Source of the DNA: a bacterium
GTDB taxonomy: Bacteria > Zixibacteria > MSB-5A5 > GN15 > FEB-12
DNA length: 64,000 nucleotides
Reading direction: 5' to 3'
Assembly: GCA_020444475.1 (NCBI GenBank)
Contig: JAHLKV010000002.1
Coordinates: 372,001 to 436,000 of the forward strand
Each line of letters begins with the position of its first letter. The stretch's first letter is position 1. The notes under the pieces were generated by a model. The model worked only from the letters and a program-made list of their open reading frames with translations, was not told the origin of the DNA and ran no database searches. Below are positions 16,487 to 25,502 of the stretch, piece by piece. The position numbers and the translations under genes are program-made.

Positions 16487-17386
16487 ATGCGATATCTCAC
16501 CAATCGATTCGGGCTGCTTCTTTTCGTGCTGCTGCCCATCGTATTCGCCGGCTGTGCTGAAAACGAAAACGGCGCTGCCGGGTCGGGGTTGATCGAAACC
16601 GATGAAGCGATTGTTTCGGCCGAGACTGCCGGTCGGGTGATGCAGAGATACTTCGACGAAGGCATAGCACTCTCCGCCGGTGACACGCTGCTGATGATCG
16701 ACACCACCCGCCTTGCTTTACAGCTTGATGCCGCCCGGGCCGGTCGAAGCGCCGCCGAAGCGCAGTTGAACACGGAAAAGGTACAACTTGCCCAGGCGAA
16801 AGAAACCGAACAGTTCGCCGAGAAGGAATTCAATCGCATCAACAAGCTCCTCGCGTCGGGAACCACCTCGCAGCAGAAGTTCGATCAGGTACAGCACGAA
16901 TACAACTCGGCGGTGAACGCCCGCCGCACGATCGACGCGCAGATAGTATCTATCAAGGCTGAGATTGAGAAGATCGAGGCCCAGATCGCCGGTATAGAGC
17001 GGGAGCTTCGCGACTGCTTCCCGATCGCTCCCTCGCGTGGAACGGTCACTGAAAAGTATGTCGATCCCGGAGAGTTGCTTTCGCCCGGCAAGCCGATCGC
17101 CCGTATCGCACGGCTCGATACGGTGTGGGTGAAAGTGTATCTCTCGGCCGGTAAGTTTGCGCACATCAAGAACGGCCAGCATGCGACAGTCAACACCGAG
17201 TCCGGTGGCCAGACATTCGACGGTACGGCAATCTGGACGTCGAGTGAGGCTGAATTCACTCCCAAGAATGTGCAAACCGAAGATTCCCGCGCTGACTTGG
17301 TGTACGCCGTCAAAGTATCAATTCCCAACCCCGACGGCGTGCTGAAGATCGGCATGCCGGTGTTTGTCACGTTGGAGCTGCAGTGA
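16487..17386 (+). CDS. HlyD-family periplasmic adaptor, predicted lipoprotein
   Basis: A 299-residue membrane fusion protein. The leader ends in a lipobox (VFAGC, Cys23), so it is probably lipid-anchored and not membrane-spanning. The biotinyl-lipoyl half-motif (ETAGRVMQRYFDEGIALSAGD) is followed by a coiled coil of about 100 residues (SAAEAQLNTEKVQLAQAKET). The second lipoyl half (IAPSRGTVTEKYVDPGELLSPG) and the beta-barrel come after. It links the inner membrane ABC permeases to TolC. It matches YbhG of E. coli in role. It starts 1 base after the TolC stop and overlaps the next gene. Confidence 0.92.
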   Translation: MRYLTNRFGLLLFVLLPIVFAGCAENENGAAGSGLIETDEAIVSAETAGRVMQRYFDEGIALSAGDTLLMIDTTRLALQLDAARAGRSAAEAQLNTEKVQLAQAKETEQFAEKEFNRINKLLASGTTSQQKFDQVQHEYNSAVNARRTIDAQIVSIKAEIEKIEAQIAGIERELRDCFPIAPSRGTVTEKYVDPGELLSPGKPIARIARLDTVWVKVYLSAGKFAHIKNGQHATVNTESGGQTFDGTAIWTSSEAEFTPKNVQTEDSRADLVYAVKVSIPNPDGVLKIGMPVFVTLELQ

Positions 17387-18312
17387 GCTTTCTCGAAGCA
17401 CATCATGTCAGTAAGAGCTATGGCGATGTCCGCGCGTTGGAGCGCTTCTCGGTAACGATCGAGAAGGGGGAGATAGTCGCCCTGCTCGGTCCCGACGGCG
17501 CCGGCAAGACCAGCTTCATGCGCATCCTGTGCGATCTTATCGATGCCGATGCTGACGCTGAGATGTCGCTGAAAATCGACGGTGTCGATGTCCGGAAGGA
17601 CTTCGCGAAAGTCAAGCCGCTGGTCGGCTACATGCCGCAGACGTTCTCGCTGTATCCCGATCTCAGTATCGAAGAGAACATGACGTTTTACGCCGGTATC
17701 TACGGTTTCACCGGTGCAGCCTATCGACAGAAGCGCGATCAGATGTATGCGTTCTCGAATCTTGGCCCATTCGCTAAACGACGGGCGGGCGCACTCTCCG
17801 GCGGCATGAAACAGAAGCTTGCATTGTCCTGTGCGCTGCTTCACGATCCGAAACTGCTGATTCTCGATGAACCAACCACCGGTGTCGACCCCCTCTCCCG
17901 TCGCCAGTTCTGGGAGATGCTGCTGGAACTTCGCGCTTCGGGGGTGACGATTCTGGTAGCGACGCCCTACATGGACGAAGTTGAGCGAACCGATCGGGCG
18001 GTGTGCATTTTCGGCGGACGCAAACTAACCGAAGCGTCGCCCAAGGAACTGGCGCGTCAATTCGAAGGGCGCATTTATTATCTGCCACAAAGCCCGTCGC
18101 GCGAGTTGATCGAGAGGCTCGATGCTATCGACGGTCTCGAAGCACGTCGGTTCGGCTCCGGCGTTCATCTCTACACCGACGAACGGACGGAAATCACGGT
18201 ATTCGACGGGTCGTTGCGAAACGCCGGAGTGGATCCGGCGCAGATCGAACCGATTGAACCCTCGGTCGAAGATCGCTTCATCCAGTTGATGGAGCAGGAG
18301 ACGGTCCAATGA
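17383..18312 (+). CDS. ABC transporter ATP-binding protein (first ATPase)
   Basis: A 309-residue ABC-2 type ATPase. Walker A is GPDGAGKT, the Q-loop MPQTFSLYPDLSIEEN, the signature LSGGMKQKLALSCALL and Walker B LLILDEPTTGVDP. The switch His is replaced: the usual TH motif reads ATPYMDE, so Pro or Tyr stands at that place. The C-terminal 80 residues are a regulatory extension. It starts with GTG, overlapping the adaptor stop by 4 bases. In E. coli YbhF the two ATPase halves are fused; here they are two genes. The altered H-loop hints that this half may be the less active site. Confidence 0.92.
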   Translation: MSFLEAHHVSKSYGDVRALERFSVTIEKGEIVALLGPDGAGKTSFMRILCDLIDADADAEMSLKIDGVDVRKDFAKVKPLVGYMPQTFSLYPDLSIEENMTFYAGIYGFTGAAYRQKRDQMYAFSNLGPFAKRRAGALSGGMKQKLALSCALLHDPKLLILDEPTTGVDPLSRRQFWEMLLELRASGVTILVATPYMDEVERTDRAVCIFGGRKLTEASPKELARQFEGRIYYLPQSPSRELIERLDAIDGLEARRFGSGVHLYTDERTEITVFDGSLRNAGVDPAQIEPIEPSVEDRFIQLMEQETVQ

Positions 18313-19049
18313 CGCCGGTAGTGGAGCTCGATAATCTGACCCGTCGGTTCGGATCGTTTACGGCGGTTGATTCGATTAGCCTGACGGTCGACGAAGGCGA
18401 GATCTTTGGTTTTCTCGGCGCCAATGGCGCCGGCAAAACAACCGCGATTCGCATGTTGTGCGGCCTGTTGCTGCCCAGCGCCGGAACCGGGCGGGTGGCC
18501 GGGTTTGATGTGTTGACCGAATCCGAGAAGATCAAGAAGTCGATCGGCTATATGTCGCAGAAGTTCTCCCTCTATCCCGATCTGACCGGCCGGGAGAACA
18601 TGCACTTTTACGGCGCAGCCTATGGATTGACCACCAGCCGGGTCAAAGAACGGATTGGCGCGCTGAGTGACCGCCTCGATCTCGGCTCGTTTATCGACCG
18701 TCGCTCCGGTTCGCTTCCGATCGGCTGGCGGCAGCGACTGGCTTTGTCCGTCTCGCTGTTGCACGAACCGAAGATTCTCTTTCTCGATGAGCCGACCGGC
18801 GGGGTGGATCCCGTCTTCCGCCGGCGTTTCTGGAATATTCTCTATCAACTGGCATCAGAAGGTGTGACGATCTTCGTCACCACGCACTACATGGACGAAG
18901 CCGAGTACTGCGGTCGCATCTCGATCATGCATCGCGGCAGGATCATCGTCAGAGGGGAACCTGCCCGACTAGTTCGCGAGCACGGATCAGACAGTCTCGA
19001 AGACCTCTTTATCGATTTGATCAAAGAGCGCGATATCAATGCTCGGTAA
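18309..19049 (+). CDS. ABC transporter ATP-binding protein (second ATPase)
   Basis: A 246-residue ATPase with Walker A GANGAGKT, Q-loop MSQKFSLYPDLTGREN, signature-like LPIGWRQRLALSVSLL, Walker B ILFLDEPTGGVDP and H-loop VTTHYMDEAEYC. The signature reads PIGWRQ in place of SGGxxQ, while the switch His is intact. This is the reverse of the partner ATPase, so one composite site in the heterodimer is probably degenerate. It overlaps both neighbours (4 bases upstream, 11 downstream), showing tight coupling. Confidence 0.92.
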   Translation: MTPVVELDNLTRRFGSFTAVDSISLTVDEGEIFGFLGANGAGKTTAIRMLCGLLLPSAGTGRVAGFDVLTESEKIKKSIGYMSQKFSLYPDLTGRENMHFYGAAYGLTTSRVKERIGALSDRLDLGSFIDRRSGSLPIGWRQRLALSVSLLHEPKILFLDEPTGGVDPVFRRRFWNILYQLASEGVTIFVTTHYMDEAEYCGRISIMHRGRIIVRGEPARLVREHGSDSLEDLFIDLIKERDINAR

Positions 19050-20148
19050 TATCAAGCACATCGCGCGCAAGGAAATCTACCATATCCTTCGCGACCCGCG
19101 CTCCCTGGTGATCGTCTTCGCCATGCCGGTGATGATGACCTTTCTCTACGGCTTTGCGGTCAATCTCGATATCGAACGGATCACGCTGGCGATAATCGAT
19201 TACGACCAGACACCATCGTCACGGGCTTTGGTTGATGACTTCTATAACTCGACGTATTTCGACCGACCGGACAAGGAGATCGACTCCTGGAATCCGGAGG
19301 AAGCATTGAAGGCGCAGGACGCCGCCGGGGTGCTGACCATCAGACATGGTTTCGGCGAAGCGCTGGAGCGGGGGGATGAGTTCGCATTGGGCCTGATGAT
19401 CGACGGCTCTGACAACCTGCTCGGCGCCGCAGTTAACGCCTACTCCAACGGGGTCCTGCTGAAGTTCCTGCAGGATCGGCTGCCGCCCGATTTTGAACTG
19501 CCGGGGATCACGATCTCCCAGCAAGTGTTGTACAATCCCGACCTGAAGTCATCGCATTTCTTCGTGCCCGCGATCGTGGCGATCATTCTGATCATGATCT
19601 CCGCCCTGCTGACCTCGGTGACAATTGCCCGCGAGAAGGAAACCGGTACGATGGAGCAGCTGCTGGTCGCGCCGGTGCTGCCGAGAGAGATATTGATCGG
19701 CAAGATTCTGCCGTATATCGTCATCGCGTTCATCGACGGCATGCTGGTGCTGCTGTTCGCGAAGCTGGTCTTTGGGGTGCCGATTGTGGGGTCGCTGTTT
19801 GTGCTGGCGATTTTCACGATGGTCTATGTCGCCACGTCGCTTTCGATCGGCATCCTGATATCGTCCCTGGTGCAGACACAGCAGGTTGCGATGATGTTCG
19901 CACTGGTGACGACGCTGCTTCCATCGATCATGCTCTCCGGGTTCATCTTCCCGATCAAAAACATGCCGACCGTACTGCAGGTCATCAGTCATATCGTCCC
20001 GGCGCGATACTTCATCGACGCCACCCGTGGAATCCTGCTGAAGGGTACCGGCTTCGTGCTGCTGCTACCGCAGCTGGGAGCGCTTCTGGCGCTTATGCTC
20101 GTCCTGTTGGTGGTGGCCGGAAAGAAATTCAAAGCGAGGATCGGATGA
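19039..20148 (+). CDS. ABC-2 type transporter permease (YbhS-like)
   Basis: A 369-residue integral membrane protein: one N-terminal membrane segment (SLVIVFAMPVMMTFLYGFAV), a periplasmic domain of about 140 residues and five C-terminal segments. The ABC-2 hallmark TIAREKETGTMEQLLVAPV is at about residue 200. It starts 11 bases inside the preceding gene. With the next permease it forms the transmembrane part of a drug-type exporter. Confidence 0.92.
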   Translation: MLGNIKHIARKEIYHILRDPRSLVIVFAMPVMMTFLYGFAVNLDIERITLAIIDYDQTPSSRALVDDFYNSTYFDRPDKEIDSWNPEEALKAQDAAGVLTIRHGFGEALERGDEFALGLMIDGSDNLLGAAVNAYSNGVLLKFLQDRLPPDFELPGITISQQVLYNPDLKSSHFFVPAIVAIILIMISALLTSVTIAREKETGTMEQLLVAPVLPREILIGKILPYIVIAFIDGMLVLLFAKLVFGVPIVGSLFVLAIFTMVYVATSLSIGILISSLVQTQQVAMMFALVTTLLPSIMLSGFIFPIKNMPTVLQVISHIVPARYFIDATRGILLKGTGFVLLLPQLGALLALMLVLLVVAGKKFKARIG

Positions 20149-21263
20149 TCATGTTTCGCGCTTATACGGGGTTGGTCAAAAAGGAGTTCCTGCAGGTCCT
20201 CCGCGACAAGAACATGCTCCGCATTATCTTCGCCGTCCCGATCATCCAGCTCATGGTGCTTGGCTATGCGGTCACCACCGACGTCAAAGATATCGATCTC
20301 GACGTCTACGACTTCAACCAGAGTCAGTACTCGCGGGAGCTGGTTGATGCCGCCGGGGCGGGTGAGTATTTCACGGTCACGCACGATCTCCAGCCAACCA
20401 GTCAGCACCCGGTTTACGACCTCCACACCCGGTTCCAGGCGGGTGCTTCCGAGATGGCACTGATTATCCCTGAGAACTTCTCCCGCGATCTGACGAGCAA
20501 TGAGAACACCACTATCGGTTTGGTCGCCGATGGCTCCAATGCATCGTCGGCCGCGACAGCGCTCGGCTATATGAGCCAGATCGTGCGGCAATATGCCATG
20601 GACAAGACCGGCGTCAAGCTGCCGATCGAGATTCGGCGGCGGGTGTTGTACAACCCCGAGGGGGAGTCGGTCTATTTCATGGTGCCGGGAATTGTCGCGA
20701 CCCTGCTGACTATGATAACAATCATGCTGACCTCGATGGCGATTGTCCGCGAGAAGGAGATGGGAACGCTGGAGCAATTGCTGGTGACGCCCATCACGGG
20801 TTCTTCGCTGCTGGCCGGGAAGCTCAGCGCCTTTGCCGTACTCGGCATTTTTGAGATGTCATTCGCGCTGGCGGTGGGTGTGCTCTGGTTCGGGATACCG
20901 TTTGTCGGCTCGCCGTTGCTTCTGTTCGGTTTATCAGCGGTCTATCTGATCGCCACTCTCGGGATAGGCTTGTTTTTTTCGACGATAACGTCAACTCAGC
21001 AGCAGGCGATGTTTTTTGCCTGGTTTTTCTCGATCTTCGCGATTCTCACCTCGGGCTTCCTCACCCCCATATCCAACATGCCGGACTGGATCCAATACCT
21101 GACGTATATCAACCCGATGCGGTATTTCGTCTCGATAGTGAGGGGGATCATGATGCGCGGGGCGGGAATACCGGAGTTGATCGGTGATATCTATCCGATG
21201 CTGATCTTCGGGGTGGCGATCTTCACCATTGCGGCCCTCAGATTCCAGAAGCGTGTATCATAG
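20145..21263 (+). CDS. ABC-2 type transporter permease (YbhR-like)
   Basis: A 372-residue permease paralogous to the preceding one. It has an N-terminal segment (IIFAVPIIQLMVLGYAVTTD), a periplasmic domain, the conserved VREKEMGTLEQLLVTPI and five C-terminal membrane segments ending with FGVAIFTIAALRFQKR. The ATGA overlap with the previous gene again indicates translational coupling. It is the last gene of the operon; GGCGCC-5-GGCGCC followed by TTT at about 21340-21361 could be its terminator. Confidence 0.92.
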   Translation: MIMFRAYTGLVKKEFLQVLRDKNMLRIIFAVPIIQLMVLGYAVTTDVKDIDLDVYDFNQSQYSRELVDAAGAGEYFTVTHDLQPTSQHPVYDLHTRFQAGASEMALIIPENFSRDLTSNENTTIGLVADGSNASSAATALGYMSQIVRQYAMDKTGVKLPIEIRRRVLYNPEGESVYFMVPGIVATLLTMITIMLTSMAIVREKEMGTLEQLLVTPITGSSLLAGKLSAFAVLGIFEMSFALAVGVLWFGIPFVGSPLLLFGLSAVYLIATLGIGLFFSTITSTQQQAMFFAWFFSIFAILTSGFLTPISNMPDWIQYLTYINPMRYFVSIVRGIMMRGAGIPELIGDIYPMLIFGVAIFTIAALRFQKRVS

Positions 21264-21388
21264 CGAATCACTTCAGGTCCGTTTGAACAAGAACAATTTG
21301 ACCGCCCGCATCGTTATACGTACCGTTAGGCGATTCGCGGCGCCCGGATGGCGCCTTTGGTATGCGACAAGAATGCGAGGAGATATTC

Positions 21389-21862
21389 ATGGCACTCAAA
21401 GTTGGCAACAAAGCGCCTGCCTTCACGCTGGAGAGCCAGGACGGCGCAAAGGTCAAGCTGGCCGATTTCGCCGGCAAGTGGCTGGTTCTCTATTTCTACC
21501 CCAAAGACAATACTTCCGGCTGCACGATGGAGGCGATTGATTTCACCGGCGCCCTGAAGGACTTCGAGAAGAAAAAGGCCACCGTGGTTGGCGTCTCCCC
21601 TGACTCCGTCAAGAGCCACCAGAACTTCTGCTCCAAGCACAACCTCGGTGTCATGCTGCTCTCCGATCCGGACAAGAAGATGCTCGAGAAATACGGTGTC
21701 TGGCAGGAGAAAAGCATGTACGGACGGAAGTACATGGGTGTCGCGCGCACGACCGTGCTGATCGATCCCGACGGCAAGGTTCGACACATCTGGGAGAAGG
21801 TGAAAGTCAAAGGGCATGTCGACGACGTCAAGAAGACACTTACCGAGCTGCAGAAGGCATAA
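21389..21862 (+). CDS. Thiol peroxidase of the BCP/PrxQ family, apparently 1-Cys
   Basis: A 157-residue peroxiredoxin reducing hydroperoxides in the cytoplasm. The peroxidatic Cys45 lies in YPKDNTSGCTMEAIDF, where the usual TPGC is TSGC. The position that carries the resolving Cys50 in E. coli BCP is Ile here, so an intramolecular disulfide of the classical kind cannot form. Another Cys (in NFCSKH) could substitute. The start at 21389 follows GCGAGGAG. It is followed 2 bases later by a TIGR01777 epimerase gene, probably co-transcribed. Confidence 0.92.
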   Translation: MALKVGNKAPAFTLESQDGAKVKLADFAGKWLVLYFYPKDNTSGCTMEAIDFTGALKDFEKKKATVVGVSPDSVKSHQNFCSKHNLGVMLLSDPDKKMLEKYGVWQEKSMYGRKYMGVARTTVLIDPDGKVRHIWEKVKVKGHVDDVKKTLTELQKA

Positions 21863-21864
21863 CG

Positions 21865-22773
21865 ATGGCGAAGACGCTCAAAGTTCTCATCTCCGGCGCG
21901 TCGGGACTTATCGGTTCCGCATTAGTGGACACACTGCATGTCGAAGGACACACCGTCCACCGGCTGGTGCGCGAGCGCTCCGATGATCCCGATATGGTCT
22001 ACTGGAAGCCGTCAACCGGTGAGATCGAAGCCGAGCGGCTCGAAGGCTACGATGCGGTGGTGCATCTGGCCGGGGAGAATATCGCTTCCGGACGTTGGAA
22101 CGATGAGCGCAAGGCGAAGATCCTCAACAGTCGGGTCGACGGTACCCACCTGCTGGCTGAGACACTTGCCGCCCGCAGTGACAAACCGCAGGTGTTTGTA
22201 TGTGCCTCGGCGACGGGATACTACGGTGACGGCGGCGAAACAGAACTGACCGAGGACGCCCCTCGCGGAAAGGGCTTCCTGGCCGATGTTGTCGAAGCCT
22301 GGGAAGAAGCGGCCGAGCCGGCCCGCAAAGCGGGCATTCGCACCGTGCACCTTCGGTTCGGCGTGGTGCTGGCGGCCGACGGAGGCGCGCTGGAGAAGAT
22401 GATTACGCCGTTCAAAACCGGCATGGCCGGAAAACTCGGCGATGGGCAGCAGTGGATGTCATGGGTGTCGCGCGATGACGCCGTCAGCATGATCCGGTTT
22501 GCTATCGAGACCGAGTCTCTCTCGGGACCGGTTAACGCTGTCTCCCCGACACCGGTTACGAACGAGGAATTCACCAACGCCATGGGTGAAGTACTGAATC
22601 GACCGACGGTGCTCTCGATTCCTGTCTTTGCCCTGAAGATGCTGGCGGGAGAGATGGCCGAAGAGATGCTGCTGATCAGCAGCCGTGTGATTCCGAAGAA
22701 GCTTCTTGATGCCGGTTTTCAGTTTTCCCACACCCACCTGACGAAGACGCTGCACCAGATACTGGACGAGTGA
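21865..22773 (+). CDS. TIGR01777-family NAD-dependent epimerase-like protein (YfcH-like)
   Basis: A 302-residue protein with an N-terminal Rossmann motif (ISGASGLIGSALVDTL). It has the family-specific segments VVHLAGENIASGRW, ASATGYYGDGG and LRFGVVLAADGGALEKM. The C-terminal DUF1731 region holds NEEFTNAMGEVLNRPT. The catalytic role of the family is unsettled. It starts 2 bases after the peroxiredoxin stop. Confidence 0.92.
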   Translation: MAKTLKVLISGASGLIGSALVDTLHVEGHTVHRLVRERSDDPDMVYWKPSTGEIEAERLEGYDAVVHLAGENIASGRWNDERKAKILNSRVDGTHLLAETLAARSDKPQVFVCASATGYYGDGGETELTEDAPRGKGFLADVVEAWEEAAEPARKAGIRTVHLRFGVVLAADGGALEKMITPFKTGMAGKLGDGQQWMSWVSRDDAVSMIRFAIETESLSGPVNAVSPTPVTNEEFTNAMGEVLNRPTVLSIPVFALKMLAGEMAEEMLLISSRVIPKKLLDAGFQFSHTHLTKTLHQILDE

Positions 22774-22815
22774 CGATTGGCGCGCCATGTTTTTCGACCC
22801 GGGAACAAATCGTCT

Positions 22816-23034
22816 GTAGATCAGGTCCCATGCAAGAACCTTCCCGGCGGCTGTTGGCTGTCGCCTTGAATCGCGCGCGTTCGAATCACGCGGCCCGGTC
22901 GAGGACCTGATCGTCCTTTCGACATGGTGTTGCCACACGCAGGTCCTCGCGAGTGTGCGTCAAAGCACCACAGCATCACGTCGAGGCTTAATCCCTATGC
23001 CGATCGAAATGTCACTGGAAGGGACCTGCGCTAC
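22816..23034. repeat. BIME-like doublet, family C (219 bp)
   Basis: Two inverted half-elements. The first runs from GTAGATCAGGTCCC to GAGGACCTGAT; the second from CGCAGGTCCTCG to GGGACCTGCGCTAC. Each half folds on itself, and the ends are GTAG and CTAC. A second full copy is at 60146-60361 and a right half at 54785-54878. It fills most of the gap 22774-23048. Confidence 0.75.
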
Positions 23035-23048
23035 AAACAAGCGCCGTT

Positions 23049-23969
23049 CTAATCAGCCCCCTCCTGTTTCATCTCCGACTCCGGATCGAGATGCACCAGC
23101 ACCTCGGCAACCGGATCCATGTCCTCGAGTAGTCGCAGCCGCACCTCGCGCGCAATCTCATGCCCCTCGTACACGGTGATACCGCCGCTTACGACGACGT
23201 GCATTTCGACCAGGATGCTTGGCCCGGAGTGTCGCGCCTTGAGGTCATGCACCTGTAAGACACCGGGTACCTGCTCGGCACGGTGATGCAGTTCCTCGAG
23301 GATCCTCTCCTCGGGAGCGGCATCGGAAAGCTCCCGAAGTGAGTCCCACATCAGGCTGGCAGCGACCTTGAACAGGAAAAGCGACACGACAATCGCAGCC
23401 AGAGCATCGGCGAGATGCCAGGCGGGGTTGAGCATCGAAGCAGCAACACCGATCAGTACCGCTACCGAGCTGAAAGCATCGGAGCGATGATGCCAGGCAT
23501 TGCCGATTACGGCCGAGGATCGTATGCGACGTCCGATCATCACGGTATACCAGTAAAGCGCTTCTTTGCTCGCGATACTCAACACGGCGACGACGATTGC
23601 CGCGAGATTCGGCGCAGAGGTCTCGTGTTCATACACGGCGACAATGGCGCTGTAAGCGATCCATACCGCCGCGACAATCAACGAGAGACCCACACCCAGA
23701 CTGGCGATTGTCTCAATCTTGCCATGACCGTACGGATGGTCGGCATCGGCCTCTTTCCGACCCCAGCGAAGGCCGAGCAGGACGATCAGATCGCTGAACA
23801 GATCCGAGGACGAATGAACGGCGTCGGCAATCAACGCCTGACTGCGACCGACAATGCCGCCCCAGAGTTTTAGAGCGATCAACACGACATTGACGATCAT
23901 CCCGACCCAGGTCACTTTCAGGCCGGCCTTCATGTCCCGTTCCGATTGGAGTCCGTCGATTGTCAGCAT
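23049..23969 (-). CDS. Cation diffusion facilitator (CDF) family transporter
   Basis: A 306-residue divalent metal exporter, probably for Zn2+, Fe2+ or Mn2+. Six membrane segments are followed by a cytoplasmic domain of about 90 residues. The metal-site pairs are ALIADAVHSSSD (segment 2) and WHHRSDAFSS (segment 5), with HPYGHGKIE between. The H/D pattern at site A fits either Zn or Fe/Mn. It starts 32 bases after rtcB and is probably the third gene of an archease-rtcB-CDF transcript. Confidence 0.92.
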   Translation of the reverse strand: MLTIDGLQSERDMKAGLKVTWVGMIVNVVLIALKLWGGIVGRSQALIADAVHSSSDLFSDLIVLLGLRWGRKEADADHPYGHGKIETIASLGVGLSLIVAAVWIAYSAIVAVYEHETSAPNLAAIVVAVLSIASKEALYWYTVMIGRRIRSSAVIGNAWHHRSDAFSSVAVLIGVAASMLNPAWHLADALAAIVVSLFLFKVAASLMWDSLRELSDAAPEERILEELHHRAEQVPGVLQVHDLKARHSGPSILVEMHVVVSGGITVYEGHEIAREVRLRLLEDMDPVAEVLVHLDPESEMKQEGAD

Positions 23970-24001
23970 GAAACTGCTTTCAGGCGGTGTACACCGCGTG
24001 T

Positions 24002-25480
24002 TTATCCTTTTACGACCCCGAGCGGGCGAAGTTTGGCCACCCGCCGTGCGATACCGGAATGGTGCGAGATATCTATGACGCTGTCAATGTTCTTGTACGC
24101 GCCGGGAGCCTCTTCGGCCACACAGCGACGGCTTTTGGCGCGAAGGTAGATACCGCGATTCTGCAGGTCGGCAAACACCCGGTCGACCGGATGCTCTTTC
24201 ATCGCCCGCGACCGCGACAACCGTCGTCCGGCGCCGTGGCATGAAGAACCAAATGTCTCCTGCATCGCCTTGTCGGTTCCGACCAGCAGATAGCTGGCCG
24301 TCCCCATGTCGCCGGGAATCAACACCGGCTGACCATACTTTCGATAGCGGTCGGGTATCTCCGGATGGCCCGGGCCAAACGCCCGCGTGGCGCCTTTGCG
24401 ATGCACGTACAGCAGACGCTTTTTACCGTCAACCTCGTGCTGCTCGAGCTTGGCAATATTGTGCGCTATATCGTAAATCAGATGCATCCCGAGTCTGGTC
24501 GCCGGCTGTCCCAACACACTCTCGAACGACTCCCGCACCCAGTGCATGATCATCTGGCGATTGGCCCAGGCGAAATTTGCTCCGCAGGTCATCGCCGTGA
24601 AGTACTGCCGCCCTTCGGGCGACGATGCCGGCGCCGATGTCAGCTCGCGATCGACCAGCGGTATGTCGTACTTCTTCTGTGCCCGGCGCATGGTGTCGAG
24701 ATAGTCGGTGCAGATCTGATGGCCGCAGCCGCGCGAGCCGGTGTGAATCATAATAGTGATCTGGTCTTTCTCGACTATTCCAAACGCCGACGCAATCTCC
24801 GGATCGAATATCTCTTCCACTCGCTGGATCTCCAGAAAGTGGTTCCCCGCGCCAAGCGAGCCGAGCTGCGGCGCGCCGCGCTTCTTGGCGTTGGGACTGA
24901 CAGTCGACGGATCAGCGCCGTCAAAGGCGCCGTGTTCTTCGATATAGTCCAGATCCTCGTTCCAGCCGTAGCCGTTGTTCACCGCCCAGCGGGCGCCGTG
25001 CTCGAGCACCTCGTCGATCTGCGTCGCGGAGAGTCGCACCCGACCCTCCGAGCCGACACCCGACGGCACATTACTGAACATGGTATCGACCAGCTTCTCG
25101 ATATGCGGACGGATGTCTTTGAAAGAAAGATCGGTGCGCATCAACCGCACCCCGCAGTTGATATCATAGCCGACACCCCCCGGCGAGATCACCCCCCGGT
25201 CGGCATCAAAGGCCGCCACCCCGCCGATCGCAAATCCGTATCCGTGATGAATGTCCGGCATGGCGATCGATCGCCCCACTATGCCGGGCAAAGTGGCCAC
25301 GTGCGCCACCTGATCGGGAGAGTTGTCCGTGACAATAGAACGCCACATGGCCTCATCGGCATAGACCAGCCCCGGCACCGACATCGTGATGCCCGCTCGT
25401 CCCATCGCCGGCGACGCATACGACTTGTCGATCTCTATTCGATACGTATCAACCCGCTTTGTCGGTCCGTTCCATGCCAT
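24002..25480 (-). CDS. rtcB: RNA-splicing ligase RtcB
   Basis: A 492-residue RNA ligase. It joins 2',3'-cyclic phosphate (or 3'-phosphate) ends to 5'-OH ends using GTP and Mn2+. Motifs: MPDIHHGYGFAIGG, GGVGYDINCGVR (metal Cys), GAGNHFLEIQ, the HTGSRGCGHQ metal site and the guanylated-His block GSSCHGAGRRLSRS. Length is typical. It starts 22 bases after archease, its known activator, which supports RNA repair or tRNA maturation as the role. Confidence 0.95.
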   Translation of the reverse strand: MAWNGPTKRVDTYRIEIDKSYASPAMGRAGITMSVPGLVYADEAMWRSIVTDNSPDQVAHVATLPGIVGRSIAMPDIHHGYGFAIGGVAAFDADRGVISPGGVGYDINCGVRLMRTDLSFKDIRPHIEKLVDTMFSNVPSGVGSEGRVRLSATQIDEVLEHGARWAVNNGYGWNEDLDYIEEHGAFDGADPSTVSPNAKKRGAPQLGSLGAGNHFLEIQRVEEIFDPEIASAFGIVEKDQITIMIHTGSRGCGHQICTDYLDTMRRAQKKYDIPLVDRELTSAPASSPEGRQYFTAMTCGANFAWANRQMIMHWVRESFESVLGQPATRLGMHLIYDIAHNIAKLEQHEVDGKKRLLYVHRKGATRAFGPGHPEIPDRYRKYGQPVLIPGDMGTASYLLVGTDKAMQETFGSSCHGAGRRLSRSRAMKEHPVDRVFADLQNRGIYLRAKSRRCVAEEAPGAYKNIDSVIDISHHSGIARRVAKLRPLGVVKG

Positions 25481-25502
25481 GCGCAGACCTCTAACGCCTT
25501 CC

